Source: Bacteroidota bacterium (GTDB taxonomy: Bacteria; Bacteroidota; Bacteroidia; AKYH767-A; OLB10). From it: a DNA stretch of 64,000 nucleotides. The notes under the pieces were generated by a model, which did no database searches, was not told the DNA's origin, and saw only the letters and a list, made by a program, of their open reading frames with translations. The position numbers were made by a program, and so were the translations under genes. The stretch covers positions 1 through 64,000 of the forward strand of contig JADKFV010000020.1 of assembly GCA_016717325.1 (NCBI GenBank). Reading direction: 5' to 3'. Below, one piece after another: positions 10,182 to 19,326 of the stretch; position 1 is the stretch's first letter; each line of letters opens with the position of its first letter.

Positions 10182-10508
10182 CTATTTGAGTTTATGGTTG
10201 TTCAGGTGTCTTTCTTTATCACGGCTTGTTTTTTTGGCCATATTATTTTCAAATGCCTCTTGTAAGTTAACACCGGTTTGGTTGGCAATGCACACCAAAA
10301 CAAATAATACATCGGCAATTTCATCGGCCAAACTATCTTTGCTTTCGTTTTCTTTGAATGATTGTTCACCGTATTTACGGGCTATAATACGTGCAAGTTC
10401 ACCTACCTCTTCGCTTAGCAATGCCATATTGGTAAGCTCATTAAAATAACGAACACCATTTATTTTAATCCACTCATCAACTATACGTTGTGTATTATTC
10501 AGGCTCAT
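10182..10508 (-). CDS. MazG-like nucleotide pyrophosphohydrolase
   Basis: All-alpha NTP pyrophosphatase of 108 residues. The metal-binding pattern is visible as SEEVGE followed by DEIADVLF, the EExxE...ExxD arrangement of the MazG/dUTPase-2 superfamily. Such enzymes hydrolyse (d)NTPs to monophosphates and clean the nucleotide pool. Its start codon overlaps the folA stop (ATGA), so it is translationally coupled to a thymidylate-synthesis operon, which suits a housekeeping nucleotide role. Confidence 0.85.
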   Translation of the reverse strand: MSLNNTQRIVDEWIKINGVRYFNELTNMALLSEEVGELARIIARKYGEQSFKENESKDSLADEIADVLFVLVCIANQTGVNLQEAFENNMAKKTSRDKERHLNNHKLK

Positions 10509-11008
10509 TTTCTTTCCAATTCATAAAATGTAAAATCGTATTCGTTTTTTTCGTTTGCCGAATATTTCTGCTCCGTAATTATATTCCAGTTATTCATATT
10601 GAAAGCCGGGAAAAAAGTATCGGCATCGTCAAATGTGGCATCAACTTTTGTGATATAAATTTTGTGAGCCAGAGGCAAAGCCACATTATAAATTTGTGCA
10701 CCTCCTACTACAAATACTTCTTTGTCTGTATGGCAAGCTTCGAGAGCATGTGCAAGTGTGTCAAAAACTTCGCAACCCGATGCTTCAAAATCTTGATTGC
10801 GCGAAATAATAATGTTGCGCCTGTTTGGCAATGGCTTTCCAATGGAATCGAACGTTTTACGGCCCATGATAACTGTGGCGTTCGAAGTTATTTTTTTGAA
10901 TAACTTCAAGTCGTCCGACAATTTCCACAACAGGGCATTATTTTTTCCAATAGCCAGGTTTTTCGAAACCGCTACAACAAGAGAAATATTTGAATGGTGC
11001 GTATACAT
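10505..11008 (-). CDS. folA: dihydrofolate reductase
   Basis: NADPH-dependent reduction of dihydrofolate to tetrahydrofolate. Family features: SLVVAVSKNLAIGKNNALLWKL at the N-terminus, the catalytic acidic residue in LSDDLKLFKK, NADPH-binding IMGRKTFDSIGKPLPNRRNI, and the later VVGGAQIYNVAL. The 167-residue length is normal. It follows thyA by 6 bp and overlaps the MazG-like gene, so the three form one operon that makes dTMP and regenerates its folate cofactor. Confidence 0.95.
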   Translation of the reverse strand: MYTHHSNISLVVAVSKNLAIGKNNALLWKLSDDLKLFKKITSNATVIMGRKTFDSIGKPLPNRRNIIISRNQDFEASGCEVFDTLAHALEACHTDKEVFVVGGAQIYNVALPLAHKIYITKVDATFDDADTFFPAFNMNNWNIITEQKYSANEKNEYDFTFYELERK

Positions 11009-11014
11009 ATACCG

Positions 11015-11836
11015 TTAAACTGCTATGGGTGCTTTTATAGAAGGATGAGGATTGTAATCAACAATTTCGAAGTCGGAAAATTTGAAATCGAAAATATTTT
11101 TTACTTCGGGATTAATTTTCAATCGTGGCAAAGCATGTGGTGTGCGGGTAAGTTGCAAATGCACCTGATCCAAATGATTGCTGTATATATGTGCATCACC
11201 AAATGTATGCACAAACGTACCCGGCAACATATTGCAAACCTGTGCCACCATCATTGTTAGCATTGCATAAGAGGCAATATTGAATGGAACACCAAGAAAA
11301 ATATCGGCACTGCGCTGATATAGCTGGCAACTCAAACGTGGCAGGGTTTCACCTTTAGATTCGTTTGGTGGCGCCACATAAAATTGAAACATGGTATGGC
11401 AAGGAGGCAAAGCCATTTTATCTACATCGGCCACATTCCATGCACTTACTATAAGTCTGCGCGAATCGGGATTGCGCTTTATCATTTCTATCACATTGAT
11501 CAATTGATCAATCACCCGTCCGTCTTTAGTTTCCCATTTGCGCCATTGCTTTCCATACACAGGACCGAGCTCACCGTTTTCATCGGCCCATTCATTCCAA
11601 ATATTTACACCATTATCATTCAGGTATTTAATATTAGTATCACCGGCAATAAACCAAAGAAGTTCGTGAATGATAGATTTGGTGTGCAGTTTCTTTGTAG
11701 TGAGTAAAGGAAAGCCTTGCTGCAAATCGAAACGCATTTGGTATCCAAAAACACTGATGGTGCCGGTGCCGGTACGGTCTTCTTTCCTGGTACCGTTGTC
11801 TAGCACATGTTGCAGTAAGTCCAAATATTGCTGCAT
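11015..11836 (-). CDS. thyA: thymidylate synthase
   Basis: ThyA-type thymidylate synthase of 273 residues, methylating dUMP to dTMP with methylenetetrahydrofolate. Recognised by RTGTGTISVFGYQMRFDL, the catalytic cysteine in LPPCHTMFQFYV, RLSCQLYQRSADIFLGVPFN and HLDQVHLQLTR. First gene of the thyA-folA-MazG operon. No ThyX is seen. The dUMP supplier dut lies elsewhere in the window (44291-44728). Confidence 0.97.
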   Translation of the reverse strand: MQQYLDLLQHVLDNGTRKEDRTGTGTISVFGYQMRFDLQQGFPLLTTKKLHTKSIIHELLWFIAGDTNIKYLNDNGVNIWNEWADENGELGPVYGKQWRKWETKDGRVIDQLINVIEMIKRNPDSRRLIVSAWNVADVDKMALPPCHTMFQFYVAPPNESKGETLPRLSCQLYQRSADIFLGVPFNIASYAMLTMMVAQVCNMLPGTFVHTFGDAHIYSNHLDQVHLQLTRTPHALPRLKINPEVKNIFDFKFSDFEIVDYNPHPSIKAPIAV

Positions 11837-11912
11837 AATTTTTTTCTGTAAAAATAATTTTTCAGTCGCAACGTACGATTTTTATTTTTCATTTTTTAAT
11901 AACAAGATTCTT

Positions 11913-12054
11913 GAGTCCTTTCCGAAAAGTCAAATAAATTAAAGAGCCTCTAAATCACCAAATCCCACAAAACATTAAAGTGATTTGATTACGACTGAGT
12001 GAAATTTTGTGGCTTAGTGATTTTGTGGCAAAAATAACTTTTCGGAATGGACTC
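11913..12054 (-). repeat. 142-bp interspersed inverted-repeat element, copy B (inverted)
   Basis: Inverted relative to copies A and C. Bounded by GAGTCC...CCGAAAAGT and ACTTTTCGG...GGACTC, the clearest terminal inverted repeats of the three copies. Exactly the same length as copy A. It fills most of the gap between thyA and the DUF1800 gene. Confidence 0.7.
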
Positions 12055-12109
12055 ATTTTTTAAACTTATTCGTTTCATTTACATCTCAATTCTATAAGCA
12101 TTTTATTCT

Positions 12110-13497
12110 ATGGACAACTTGCAAAAAATATTCATCTGCTATCGCGCGCAACTTTCGGCATTGCAGTCAATGATGTGGCAGATTTAAAAAATAAAATTCC
12201 CAAAATACTTTTGCAGTCCCTGATGAACGATTCTCAAAATATTGTTCCGTTGGACAGTGTAGACAATACTGCCGAGGAAGAAATGCAGAATAAAAGAGAC
12301 GCAAAGCAAGATATGGCGGCCATAATACAATCGAAAAGGGCAGAAATACTTGCGCTCAATCTTGCATGGATGGAAAAATTGCAAAACGACAAAGCACAGT
12401 TACGCGAGAAAATGACATTCTTTTGGCACGGTCATTTTGCATGTCGAATTCGTTTTGCTGCTATGGCACAATCATTAAATAATATTATCAGAGAAAATGC
12501 GCTGGGCAACTTTGGCGATTTGTTAATGGCAGTTTCCAAAAGTCCGGCAATGATTTTGTTTCTAAACAATCAGCAAAATAGAAAGCAACAACCCAACGAA
12601 AACTTTGCGCGCGAGGTGATGGAATTGTTTACAATGGGCCGCGGAAACTATACTGAAAAAGATGTGAAAGAAGCGGCACGGGCATTTACTGGTTGGGCAT
12701 TTAAACGCAGAGCAGGAGAATTTGAATTCCGCGAAAATCAACATGACGATGGCAGGAAAATCTTTCTTGGCGAAGAAGGTAATTTTAAAGGCGAAGATAT
12801 TATTGCAATAATTTTGAAGCAGAAAAAAACCGCACAGTTTATAGTGAACAAAATTTATAAGTTTTTTGTAAATGAAAATATTGACAGCAGCATAACCACA
12901 AAACTTGCTGATGATTTTTATAAATCAAACTACAACATTGAGCAACTGATGTTCACTATTTTTTCGGCCGATTGGTTTTACGATCCCATTAATGTGGCCA
13001 ACCGAATTAAATCTCCGGTTGAACTGGCAACATCGATGAATAAATTATTTACTCCAGTATATGACAATGAAAAATACATGCTGCGTATACAACAAGCGTT
13101 AGGGCAGGTATTATTTTTCCCTCCTAATGTGGCAGGGTGGCCGGGAGGTCGTGCCTGGATTGATAGCAGCTCCTTATTTTTCAGGCTTAAACTGGCATCG
13201 GTAATACTAAACAAAGGCTCGTTCGATTTTGACGAAAAAGACAATATGGACGATGAACTATTTATGATAAACCGAAAACAAAAAGCCGACAAAATTGCTA
13301 TGCTGAAAATAGAAGTAGATTGGCAAAAAATACTTGATCAATTTTCGAAAATTAAAAACGAAAACGAATTGCAAATTTTATTGCTCGGAAAAAGTTTATC
13401 CCCTGAACAACAAAAATTATTGCCCGAATTTTCTACTGCCAATTTGAAAGAATATATTTTATCATTATTGTCGTTACCCGAATATCAACTTTCATAA
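12110..13497 (+). CDS. DUF1800 family protein (apparent 1-bp deletion near the start)
   Basis: DUF1800 protein, usually found beside DUF1501 as here (8 bp apart). The continuous frame has no ATG before the family's opening HLLSRATFG (about 12133-12159). An ATG at 12110 in another frame (ATG GAC AA-) joins it if one A is restored at about 12116-12117, giving MDKLAKNIHLLSR. The uncorrected frame can only begin at a GTG at 12175, which would cut off the conserved N-terminus. Other family features: FFWHGHFACR, NENFAREVMELFTMGRGNYTEKDV, VAGWPGGRAWID. Function unknown; the pair is thought to be exported. Confidence 0.82.
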
Positions 13498-13505
13498 TAC
13501 AGAAA

Positions 13506-14699
13506 ATGAACAGAAGAGATTTCATAAAACAATCAGCACTGGTATCAGGATCAATTCTGCTACCATCATTCCTAAAACCCTTGTCGGCACTGGGAAACAG
13601 CACAGGCAACAAAAAACTGGTGGTCATTCAGTTGTCGGGTGGCAACGATGGATTGAATACTATTGTACCCTATCGTAATGATATATATTATAAAGTGCGG
13701 CCAAGTATTTCGATTGCAAAAGACACGGTTTTAAAGTTGAATGATGAACTGGGTTTTAATCCTGCATTGAAACCGTTAAAATCATTATTCGATGCAGGCA
13801 ATATGTGTATCATTAATGGTGTAGGGTATCCCAATCCCGACAAATCACATTTTCGTTCGATGGATATTTGGCAAAGTGCCAGCAGCAGCAGTGAGGTAAT
13901 TTCTACAGGATGGCTTGGTCGTTATCTCGATTCGAATTGTGATGGATGTATACAGCCTCATCACGCTATTGAAACAGACGATTCGCTTTCGCTTGCTCTG
14001 AAAGGCGCAGCTCGCAAGGGAATGGCAATAAAGGAACCGGCACAACTGAGCAGAGTGGCTAACGAACCCTTTATAAAAAATGTTTGTAGCGCAGTACAAA
14101 CAAATATGCTAACCGATGATAATCTGGGATATTTGTACAAGACCCTTATTGAAAGTGAACAAAGTGCCAACTACGTTTATTCGAAAGTAAAAACACAAAA
14201 GAATATTGCTGAATTTGATAAGGAGAAATTTTCGCAAAGCATGAGTCTTATTTCACGCTTCATTCTTTCGGGATTGTCTACAAAAGTTTACTACACTTCT
14301 ATTGGTAGTTTCGATACACATGCAAACCAAAACAATCAACAAGACCGATTGCTTGGTCAATTTGCACAAGGTGTAAAATCTTTTATGGACGACATTGAAC
14401 AATCGTCATTTAAAGATGATGTACTCATAATGGTGTTCTCAGAATTTGGTCGTAGAGTAGCGCAAAATGCCGGACAAGGAACTGATCACGGGACGGCCAG
14501 CAACATGTTTTTAATAGGGCACAATTTAAAAAAGCAAGGGCTATACAACAACCCATCGAACCTACAGAATTTAATTGATGGCGATTTAATATACGATGTA
14601 GATTTCAGAGATGTTTATGCCACGGTATTAAATAAATGGCTCGATGCCGATGCAAAAAAAATAATTGGCAACGGATGTAATGTGCTCGACTTTTTATGA
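13506..14699 (+). CDS. DUF1501 family protein with Tat-type signal
   Basis: 397-residue DUF1501 protein, related to the alkaline-phosphatase/sulfatase fold. It begins with a twin-arginine-like signal (MNRRDFIKQSALVSG) and then has VVIQLSGGNDGLNTIVPY, the family's opening motif. DKSHFRSMDIWQSA, GSFDTHANQNNQQDRL, FSEFGRRVAQNAGQGTDHGTA mark the conserved metal-site-like positions. Enzymatic activity of DUF1501 proteins has not been shown. It is the second gene of the DUF1800-DUF1501 pair, which suggests they work as a unit at the cell envelope. Confidence 0.9.
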   Translation: MNRRDFIKQSALVSGSILLPSFLKPLSALGNSTGNKKLVVIQLSGGNDGLNTIVPYRNDIYYKVRPSISIAKDTVLKLNDELGFNPALKPLKSLFDAGNMCIINGVGYPNPDKSHFRSMDIWQSASSSSEVISTGWLGRYLDSNCDGCIQPHHAIETDDSLSLALKGAARKGMAIKEPAQLSRVANEPFIKNVCSAVQTNMLTDDNLGYLYKTLIESEQSANYVYSKVKTQKNIAEFDKEKFSQSMSLISRFILSGLSTKVYYTSIGSFDTHANQNNQQDRLLGQFAQGVKSFMDDIEQSSFKDDVLIMVFSEFGRRVAQNAGQGTDHGTASNMFLIGHNLKKQGLYNNPSNLQNLIDGDLIYDVDFRDVYATVLNKWLDADAKKIIGNGCNVLDFL

Positions 14700-14811
14700 T
14701 TTATTTCACACAAAATAATTTCATTCGAATATCAATTGCTAAAAATTTCTGTTTGGCAAGCATGTTGAATTTTTCGTTTCCCAAAATATACAAGTTTGTT
14801 ATACATTGCGT

Positions 14812-14842
14812 TTTGTGTTTTTATGTAATTGGCATAACTTCG
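14812..14842 (+). promoter_or_regulatory. ruvB promoter
   Basis: TTTG at 14812-14815, a 19-bp spacer, then TAACTTCG at 14835-14842 (one mismatch to TAnnTTTG). The ATG of ruvB lies only 4 bp further on, so the transcript is probably leaderless or nearly so. Confidence 0.6.
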
Positions 14843-14846
14843 CACG

Positions 14847-15878
14847 ATGATAAATAAAAACCTTGATGCCGATAGTGAAAATCTAACCCCGGCCGATCGC
14901 GAAATCGAAAAAGCATTGCGGCCATTATCATTTGGCGATTTTACCGGACAGTTTAGTGTAGTAGAAAATTTGCAAGTATTTGTAAAGGCTGCAACATTGC
15001 GCGGTGAAGCATTGGATCATGTTTTACTTCATGGCCCTCCCGGTTTAGGAAAAACCACTTTAGCCAATATTATTTCGAATGAGTTGAAAGTAAATATTCG
15101 CACTACATCGGGCCCGGTACTCGATAAACCCGGTGACCTTGCAGGCTTACTCACAAACCTCGAACCCAACGATGTTTTGTTTATTGATGAAATACATCGC
15201 CTGTCTCCCATTGTTGAAGAATATCTTTACTCGGCAATGGAGGATTATAAGATAGATATTATGATAGAAAGCGGGCCCAATGCTCGCAGTGTTCAGATAA
15301 AAATAAATCCTTTTACACTCATTGGCGCAACCACTCGTTCGGGATTGTTAACGGCACCTTTGCGCGCACGGTTCGGCATAAATTCGCGACTGGAATATTA
15401 CGATTCGAAATTATTACAACTTATAGTTTTGCGAAGCTCCGAAATATTGAAAATGGAAATAAGCGATGAAGCAGCTTTTGAAATTGCCCGCAGAAGCCGC
15501 GGCACACCACGTATTGCAAATGCATTGCTCAGGCGCATTCGCGATTTTGCGCAGATTATTGGCAACGGAACTATCGATATGGAAATAGCTCAATACGGAT
15601 TGAAAGCACTTAATGTAGATGCACACGGCTTGGACGAAATGGACAACAGAATACTTGCAGCAATCATTGATAAATTTAAAGGCGGCCCGGTAGGTCTCAC
15701 AACAATTTCGACAGCAGTGGGCGAAGAAAGCGGCACCATCGAAGAAGTGTACGAACCTTTTTTAATTCAGGAGGGTTATCTCATGCGCACACCACGCGGT
15801 CGCGAAGCCACCGAAATGGCTTACAAACATCTTGGCAGAATAAAAAATGCTGCGCAAGGTGGGTTGTTTGATTCTTAA
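14847..15878 (+). CDS. ruvB: Holliday junction branch migration ATPase RuvB
   Basis: Hexameric AAA+ motor that drives branch migration with RuvA. Walker A GPPGLGKTT lies near residues 63-71, Walker B DEIHRL near 114-119, sensor ATTRSG near 163 and the arginine region APLRARFG near 171. The C-terminal winged-helix segment contains GPVGLTTISTAVGEESGTIEEVYEPFLIQEG split over the end of the protein. 343 residues is normal. Single-gene unit with its own promoter. Confidence 0.97.
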   Translation: MINKNLDADSENLTPADREIEKALRPLSFGDFTGQFSVVENLQVFVKAATLRGEALDHVLLHGPPGLGKTTLANIISNELKVNIRTTSGPVLDKPGDLAGLLTNLEPNDVLFIDEIHRLSPIVEEYLYSAMEDYKIDIMIESGPNARSVQIKINPFTLIGATTRSGLLTAPLRARFGINSRLEYYDSKLLQLIVLRSSEILKMEISDEAAFEIARRSRGTPRIANALLRRIRDFAQIIGNGTIDMEIAQYGLKALNVDAHGLDEMDNRILAAIIDKFKGGPVGLTTISTAVGEESGTIEEVYEPFLIQEGYLMRTPRGREATEMAYKHLGRIKNAAQGGLFDS

Positions 15879-15889
15879 ATTCTTGTCAT

Positions 15890-16140
15890 TTTTAATTCTT
15901 GTCATTGGTCATTGTCACCTTGAGCGAAGTCGAAAGGGTCATTGGTCATTGAGAAATAGGTATTGGTTATTGAGTTACTTGGTTGTTGACTTTGTCATGC
16001 TGAGGAACGAAGCATCTCTGCCAATCATGATGGATGGTCATTGATCATTATCGTTATTGTGAGTGAAGCGAAGCAATCTTTGCTATTCATTGGTTATTAT
16101 CGTCATTGCGAGTGTAGCGAAGCAATCTCTGCTTTCATTG
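15890..16140. repeat. low-complexity and GCGAAGCAATC-type intergenic repeats
   Basis: The gap between ruvB and the ACT gene holds GTCATTG/TTATTGG-type repeats and several copies of a motif such as GCGAAGCAATCTTTGC and TAGCGAAGCAATCTCTGC, plus GAGGAACGAAGCATCTCTGC. Related motifs recur at 32205-32318. These resemble short dispersed extragenic elements common in Bacteroidota. No gene is seen here. Confidence 0.6.
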
Positions 16141-16275
16141 TTCATCATAATAATTGCACATCACAAAACTTTATTTGCAATTCAATTAAAAAAACAATTT
16201 TTCTGCTAAATCGAATTACGCTCTAAACATGAACAAAAAAATCTTAGTTGAAAAAACGTTACAACTTGCTTTCGA

Positions 16276-16662
16276 CTAAAAAAAATCAACTACACAACCC
16301 AACTCTTTTAGTGTGGTAACTGCTTTATCGAGGTCGTGTTCCTTTACCAAAATATGCTCGGTAGAATATGCCGACATGGCGAAAATAGAAATTTGCTTAT
16401 CGGCCAATTCGCGCGACACACTTGTTATAAAGCCTATCATTTGAAACGGTAGCGTGGTATCGAACGACAGCACACGCCAGCCTTTTTCTTCCTGAATTAC
16501 ATTATCTACTTCAACATGTTCTTGCTTTTGTATCAATGTAAACTCATTGAAATCGCTGATGGCAGCAAAATATTCTCCTTTAATAAGTGTAGCCTTTACA
16601 ATAGAATATGTGCCCTGCCATACTTTTACCTTACAATCATTTAAAAATTCGTGTACATTCAT
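16276..16662 (-). CDS. ACT domain-containing protein
   Basis: Stand-alone tandem-ACT protein of about 128 residues (COG3603-like, related to CASTOR-type ACT domains). Features: FNDCKVKVWQG-like opening, SFDTTLPFQMIGFITSVSRELADKQISIFAMSAYSTEHILVKEHDLDKAV in the second half, where ACT modules bind small ligands such as amino acids. The ATG at 16662 is preferred; an in-frame GTG at 16683 would add seven residues. No enzyme domain is attached and the neighbours give no pathway, so its ligand is unknown. Confidence 0.75.
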   Translation of the reverse strand: MNVHEFLNDCKVKVWQGTYSIVKATLIKGEYFAAISDFNEFTLIQKQEHVEVDNVIQEEKGWRVLSFDTTLPFQMIGFITSVSRELADKQISIFAMSAYSTEHILVKEHDLDKAVTTLKELGCVVDFF

Positions 16663-16920
16663 TGTGTTTATGTTTATGGCCACAAATTAAATATTTTTTT
16701 GCCAATCCAACACATTACTCTTTAATTGTTATGCAACTTGTTTTATAAGTTGAACAAACCGATTTGTCTAATAACCTTTGACATGCACAGAAATAATACC
16801 AAAACCATAAATGATGATATAGTTTTGAGCATCGAAACTGTGTAAATCTTTTCTCTGAAACTTACATTTATTGATATGGATTCAGGCAAAGTGTTTCGCA
16901 AAAAGCGATGAATGTATAAT

Positions 16921-16955
16921 TGGAGAAATGTGTGTTTTTTCAATACATTTCTCCA
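16921..16955. promoter_or_regulatory. operator-like palindrome 1 upstream of the DUF234 ATPase
   Basis: TGGAGAAATGT (16921-16931) and ACATTTCTCCA (16945-16955) form a perfect 11-bp inverted repeat with a 13-bp spacer. The same core recurs in palindrome 2 at 17025-17069. Confidence 0.6.
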
Positions 16956-17024
16956 CGGATATAAAATACTGTATTATAAAATAAAAGTAACTTATGTTGA
17001 AATTAAATTGCGTATTCAAAGTGC

Positions 17025-17069
17025 ATACTTGGAGAAATGTAGTATATTTGCATAGATTTCTCCAAGTAT
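17025..17069. promoter_or_regulatory. operator-like palindrome 2 enclosing a promoter element
   Basis: ATACTTGGAGAAAT (17025-17038) pairs perfectly with ATTTCTCCAAGTAT (17056-17069). The spacer contains TATATTTG (17043-17050), a perfect -7 element, 26 bp before the ATPase ATG. A protein bound to the arms would cover the promoter; alternatively the RNA could fold. Confidence 0.65.
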
Positions 17070-17075
17070 AAAAAA

Positions 17076-18524
17076 ATGAAAGAAAAAATAAAACTCATAG
17101 GTCGCGAAAAAGAAACAGCATCAATCGACAAATTAATGCACTCGGGAAGGGCAGAGTTTTTAGCAGTATACGGCCGCAGGCGAGTAGGCAAAACATTCTT
17201 GATACGGCAATATTTAAAAAACAACATGGTGTTTGATTTTACCGGTACAAAGGACGGAGCAAAAGAGCAACAGTTGATAAATTTTTTTGAAGAGTATACG
17301 AAAAGAGCAGGCAACAGAAAAAAAAAGCAAGTGCCATTAACATGGCACGAAGCATTCGGATATTTGGCATCTTACTTACGGCAATTACCTAAGAGAAAAA
17401 TAAAACACGTGGTTTTTATTGATGAAATGCCCTGGATTGACACACCAAAATCGGAGTTTATTTCAGCTCTGGAATTTTTATGGAATCAGCATTTATCTAA
17501 AATGGACAATGTATTACTTATAGCATGTGGTTCTGCATCATCGTGGATAAAGAAAAAGCTTATTAAATCGCGTGGTGGATTATATAACCGGGTAACACAT
17601 AGAATCCATTTGAAACCATTCAACCTATGTGAAACAGAATTATTTTTAAATAACTTAGGAATAAAATTATCGCGCTATCAGGTATTGGAAATATATATGG
17701 CAATGGGAGGCATTCCATTCTATTTAAACGAAATAAGTAAAGGGAAAAGTGCTGCGCAGTTTATTGATTCTACTTGTTTTGTTGCAGGAGGGTTGCTACA
17801 TGATGAATACTCTCAATTGTATCATTCACTATTTAAAAATGCCGACAATCATATACACATTATCGAAGCACTTGCATCGCGGCCGCAAGGAATGGCGAGA
17901 ACTGAAATAGCATCGAAAATAAAAATAAGCGAAGGTTCGCTATCACGTGCTATGGAAGAACTAATAGATTGTGATTTCGTTTCCAAATATCAGCCACTCA
18001 TCCACAAGAAAAAAACATCAGTTTATCAACTTACTGATGCATACTCGCTGTTTTATTTGAAATTTATAAAAACACATAAAGGAAGTGGTAAAGGTACCTG
18101 GGAACAATTGTACAAAAGCAGCTCGTTTAAGGCTTGGAGTGGATATGCATTTGAAAATATTTGGTTGGTTCACCCTTCGCAATTAAGACGCGCACTTGGT
18201 ATAAGTGGCGTTTACACTATTTTGAGTTCGTGGAAATTTACGGGAAACGATGCATTACCTGGTGCACAAATAGACATGATTATTGACAGAGCAGATAACA
18301 CCATTCATTTATGTGAAGCTAAATTCACTAAAGAAAATTTTGCAATAACTAAGAACTATGGCGAGCAATTAAAACTAAAAAAAACAATCTTTAAACAGGC
18401 TACACAAACTAAAAAAACAATCTTTATCACCTTGTTAACCACATATCCTGCAATGCGAAATAAATATTACCTGGAAGAGATTGAGAATGAAATAACAATG
18501 GACAAATTATTTGAACCCAACTAA
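17076..18524 (+). CDS. AAA ATPase with DUF234 nuclease-like C-terminus
   Basis: COG1672-type ATPase of 482 residues. Walker A GRRRVGKT lies at 33-40 and Walker B VVFIDEMPW near 128-136. A winged-helix segment follows (ISEGSLSRAMEELIDCDFV), then a DUF234-type C-terminus containing GAQIDMIIDR...LCEAKF, which has the D-x(n)-ExK spacing of PD-(D/E)xK nucleases. Members are widespread in archaea and Bacteroidota with no firm function; defence or mobile-element roles have been suggested because of the nuclease-like end. Two matching palindromes precede it, suggesting tight control. It stands alone. Confidence 0.85.
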   Translation: MKEKIKLIGREKETASIDKLMHSGRAEFLAVYGRRRVGKTFLIRQYLKNNMVFDFTGTKDGAKEQQLINFFEEYTKRAGNRKKKQVPLTWHEAFGYLASYLRQLPKRKIKHVVFIDEMPWIDTPKSEFISALEFLWNQHLSKMDNVLLIACGSASSWIKKKLIKSRGGLYNRVTHRIHLKPFNLCETELFLNNLGIKLSRYQVLEIYMAMGGIPFYLNEISKGKSAAQFIDSTCFVAGGLLHDEYSQLYHSLFKNADNHIHIIEALASRPQGMARTEIASKIKISEGSLSRAMEELIDCDFVSKYQPLIHKKKTSVYQLTDAYSLFYLKFIKTHKGSGKGTWEQLYKSSSFKAWSGYAFENIWLVHPSQLRRALGISGVYTILSSWKFTGNDALPGAQIDMIIDRADNTIHLCEAKFTKENFAITKNYGEQLKLKKTIFKQATQTKKTIFITLLTTYPAMRNKYYLEEIENEITMDKLFEPN

Positions 18525-18620
18525 TCTTAACTAACATTGCAAAAGGTTGGAGTACGAAGTTGATTATCGAAACGTTTTATCTTTTTGTGGAATAGAATTG
18601 TTGCAGAATGAAGGAAAAGA

Positions 18621-18676
18621 ATTGTTGGAGACAACTCCAACAATGGGGCAGAATTGTTGGAGACAACTCCAATAAT
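18621..18676. repeat. two tandem hairpins, 32-bp period
   Basis: ATTGTTGGAG-ACAA-CTCCAACAAT (18621-18644) is followed 32 bp later by ATTGTTGGAG-ACAA-CTCCAATAAT (18653-18676). Each has 10-bp arms and a 4-base loop, the second with one mismatch. Partial relatives occur at 20708-20752. They could terminate or stabilise transcripts from the ATPase gene. Confidence 0.6.
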
Positions 18677-18681
18677 GGTGC

Positions 18682-19023
18682 AATGTCACAACACCCGTTG
18701 TGGCTGCTTTTCCCTCATTGGGAACCGGTCGCAACGATATGGGATGCTACGGAGGCTTGTATGCTACGGCAATATCTTCATGTGAAAATAGTTCTTATGG
18801 GCTTAATGAAGTAAAAGAAGAAATTCCATGTCAATTATTTCCTGTGCCGGCCAATTCGCAAATGACTATACATTTTGATGATGTATTGAACCGCGAAATT
18901 TATTTGGAAATTTTCGCTTCGAATGGGCAAAATATTTTCAGAGGAACAATAACAGAAAGCGATACTAAATTGAATGTTGAATCTTATAAGAATGGAATAT
19001 TTGATGCATGTGTATTCTTCCGA
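18682..19023 (+). pseudogene. 3' remnant of a secreted T9SS-tailed protein
   Basis: The frame encodes GTGRNDMGCYGG, the usual end of Bacteroidota beta-helix proteins (DGTRNDMGAYGG). It continues into LFPVPANSQMTIHFDDVLN, a T9SS type A sorting-tail motif (FPNPA), and on to NVESYKNGIF. The frame then continues into unrelated residues instead of ending after the expected GIYxxxI. No start or signal peptide is present. It looks like the decayed 3' end of a cargo gene, left without its body. Confidence 0.5.
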
Positions 19024-19116
19024 AAAGGACTACAGCCCAAGGCGATTTCAAATTGTTCATCAATTTTTCGATGGCAAGCAAAAACTATTTTTGAATATCT
19101 TCGCAGAAAAAAGACC

Positions 19117-19326
19117 ATGGAAGTAAAAGACAGCAACGGAAATATTTTAAGTAATGGCGATTCGGTAAATGTGATAAAAAGTCTGAAAGTAAAAGGACTA
19201 TCCACAGATATAAAACGTGGACAACTTGTAAAAAATATTAAACTCACCGATAACGAAAAAGAAATTGAAGGAAAAGTAAACGGAGTACAACTGGTGCTGA
19301 AAACAGAATTTTTGCGCAAGTGCTGA
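19117..19326 (+). CDS. PhnA-domain protein (YjdM-like, no zinc ribbon)
   Basis: The 69-residue product matches the C-terminal PhnA domain: VKDSNGNILSNGDSVNVIKSL, VKGLSTDIKRGQLVKNI and EIEGKVNGVQLVLKTEFL. In E. coli the same domain follows a zinc ribbon in YjdM (once called PhnA), whose role in phosphonate metabolism was later questioned. The ATG at 19117 is chosen because the family domain begins there. The frame is open upstream through the T9SS remnant, but that is probably accidental fusion. Zinc-ribbon-less short forms are common in Bacteroidota. Confidence 0.7.
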   Translation: MEVKDSNGNILSNGDSVNVIKSLKVKGLSTDIKRGQLVKNIKLTDNEKEIEGKVNGVQLVLKTEFLRKC

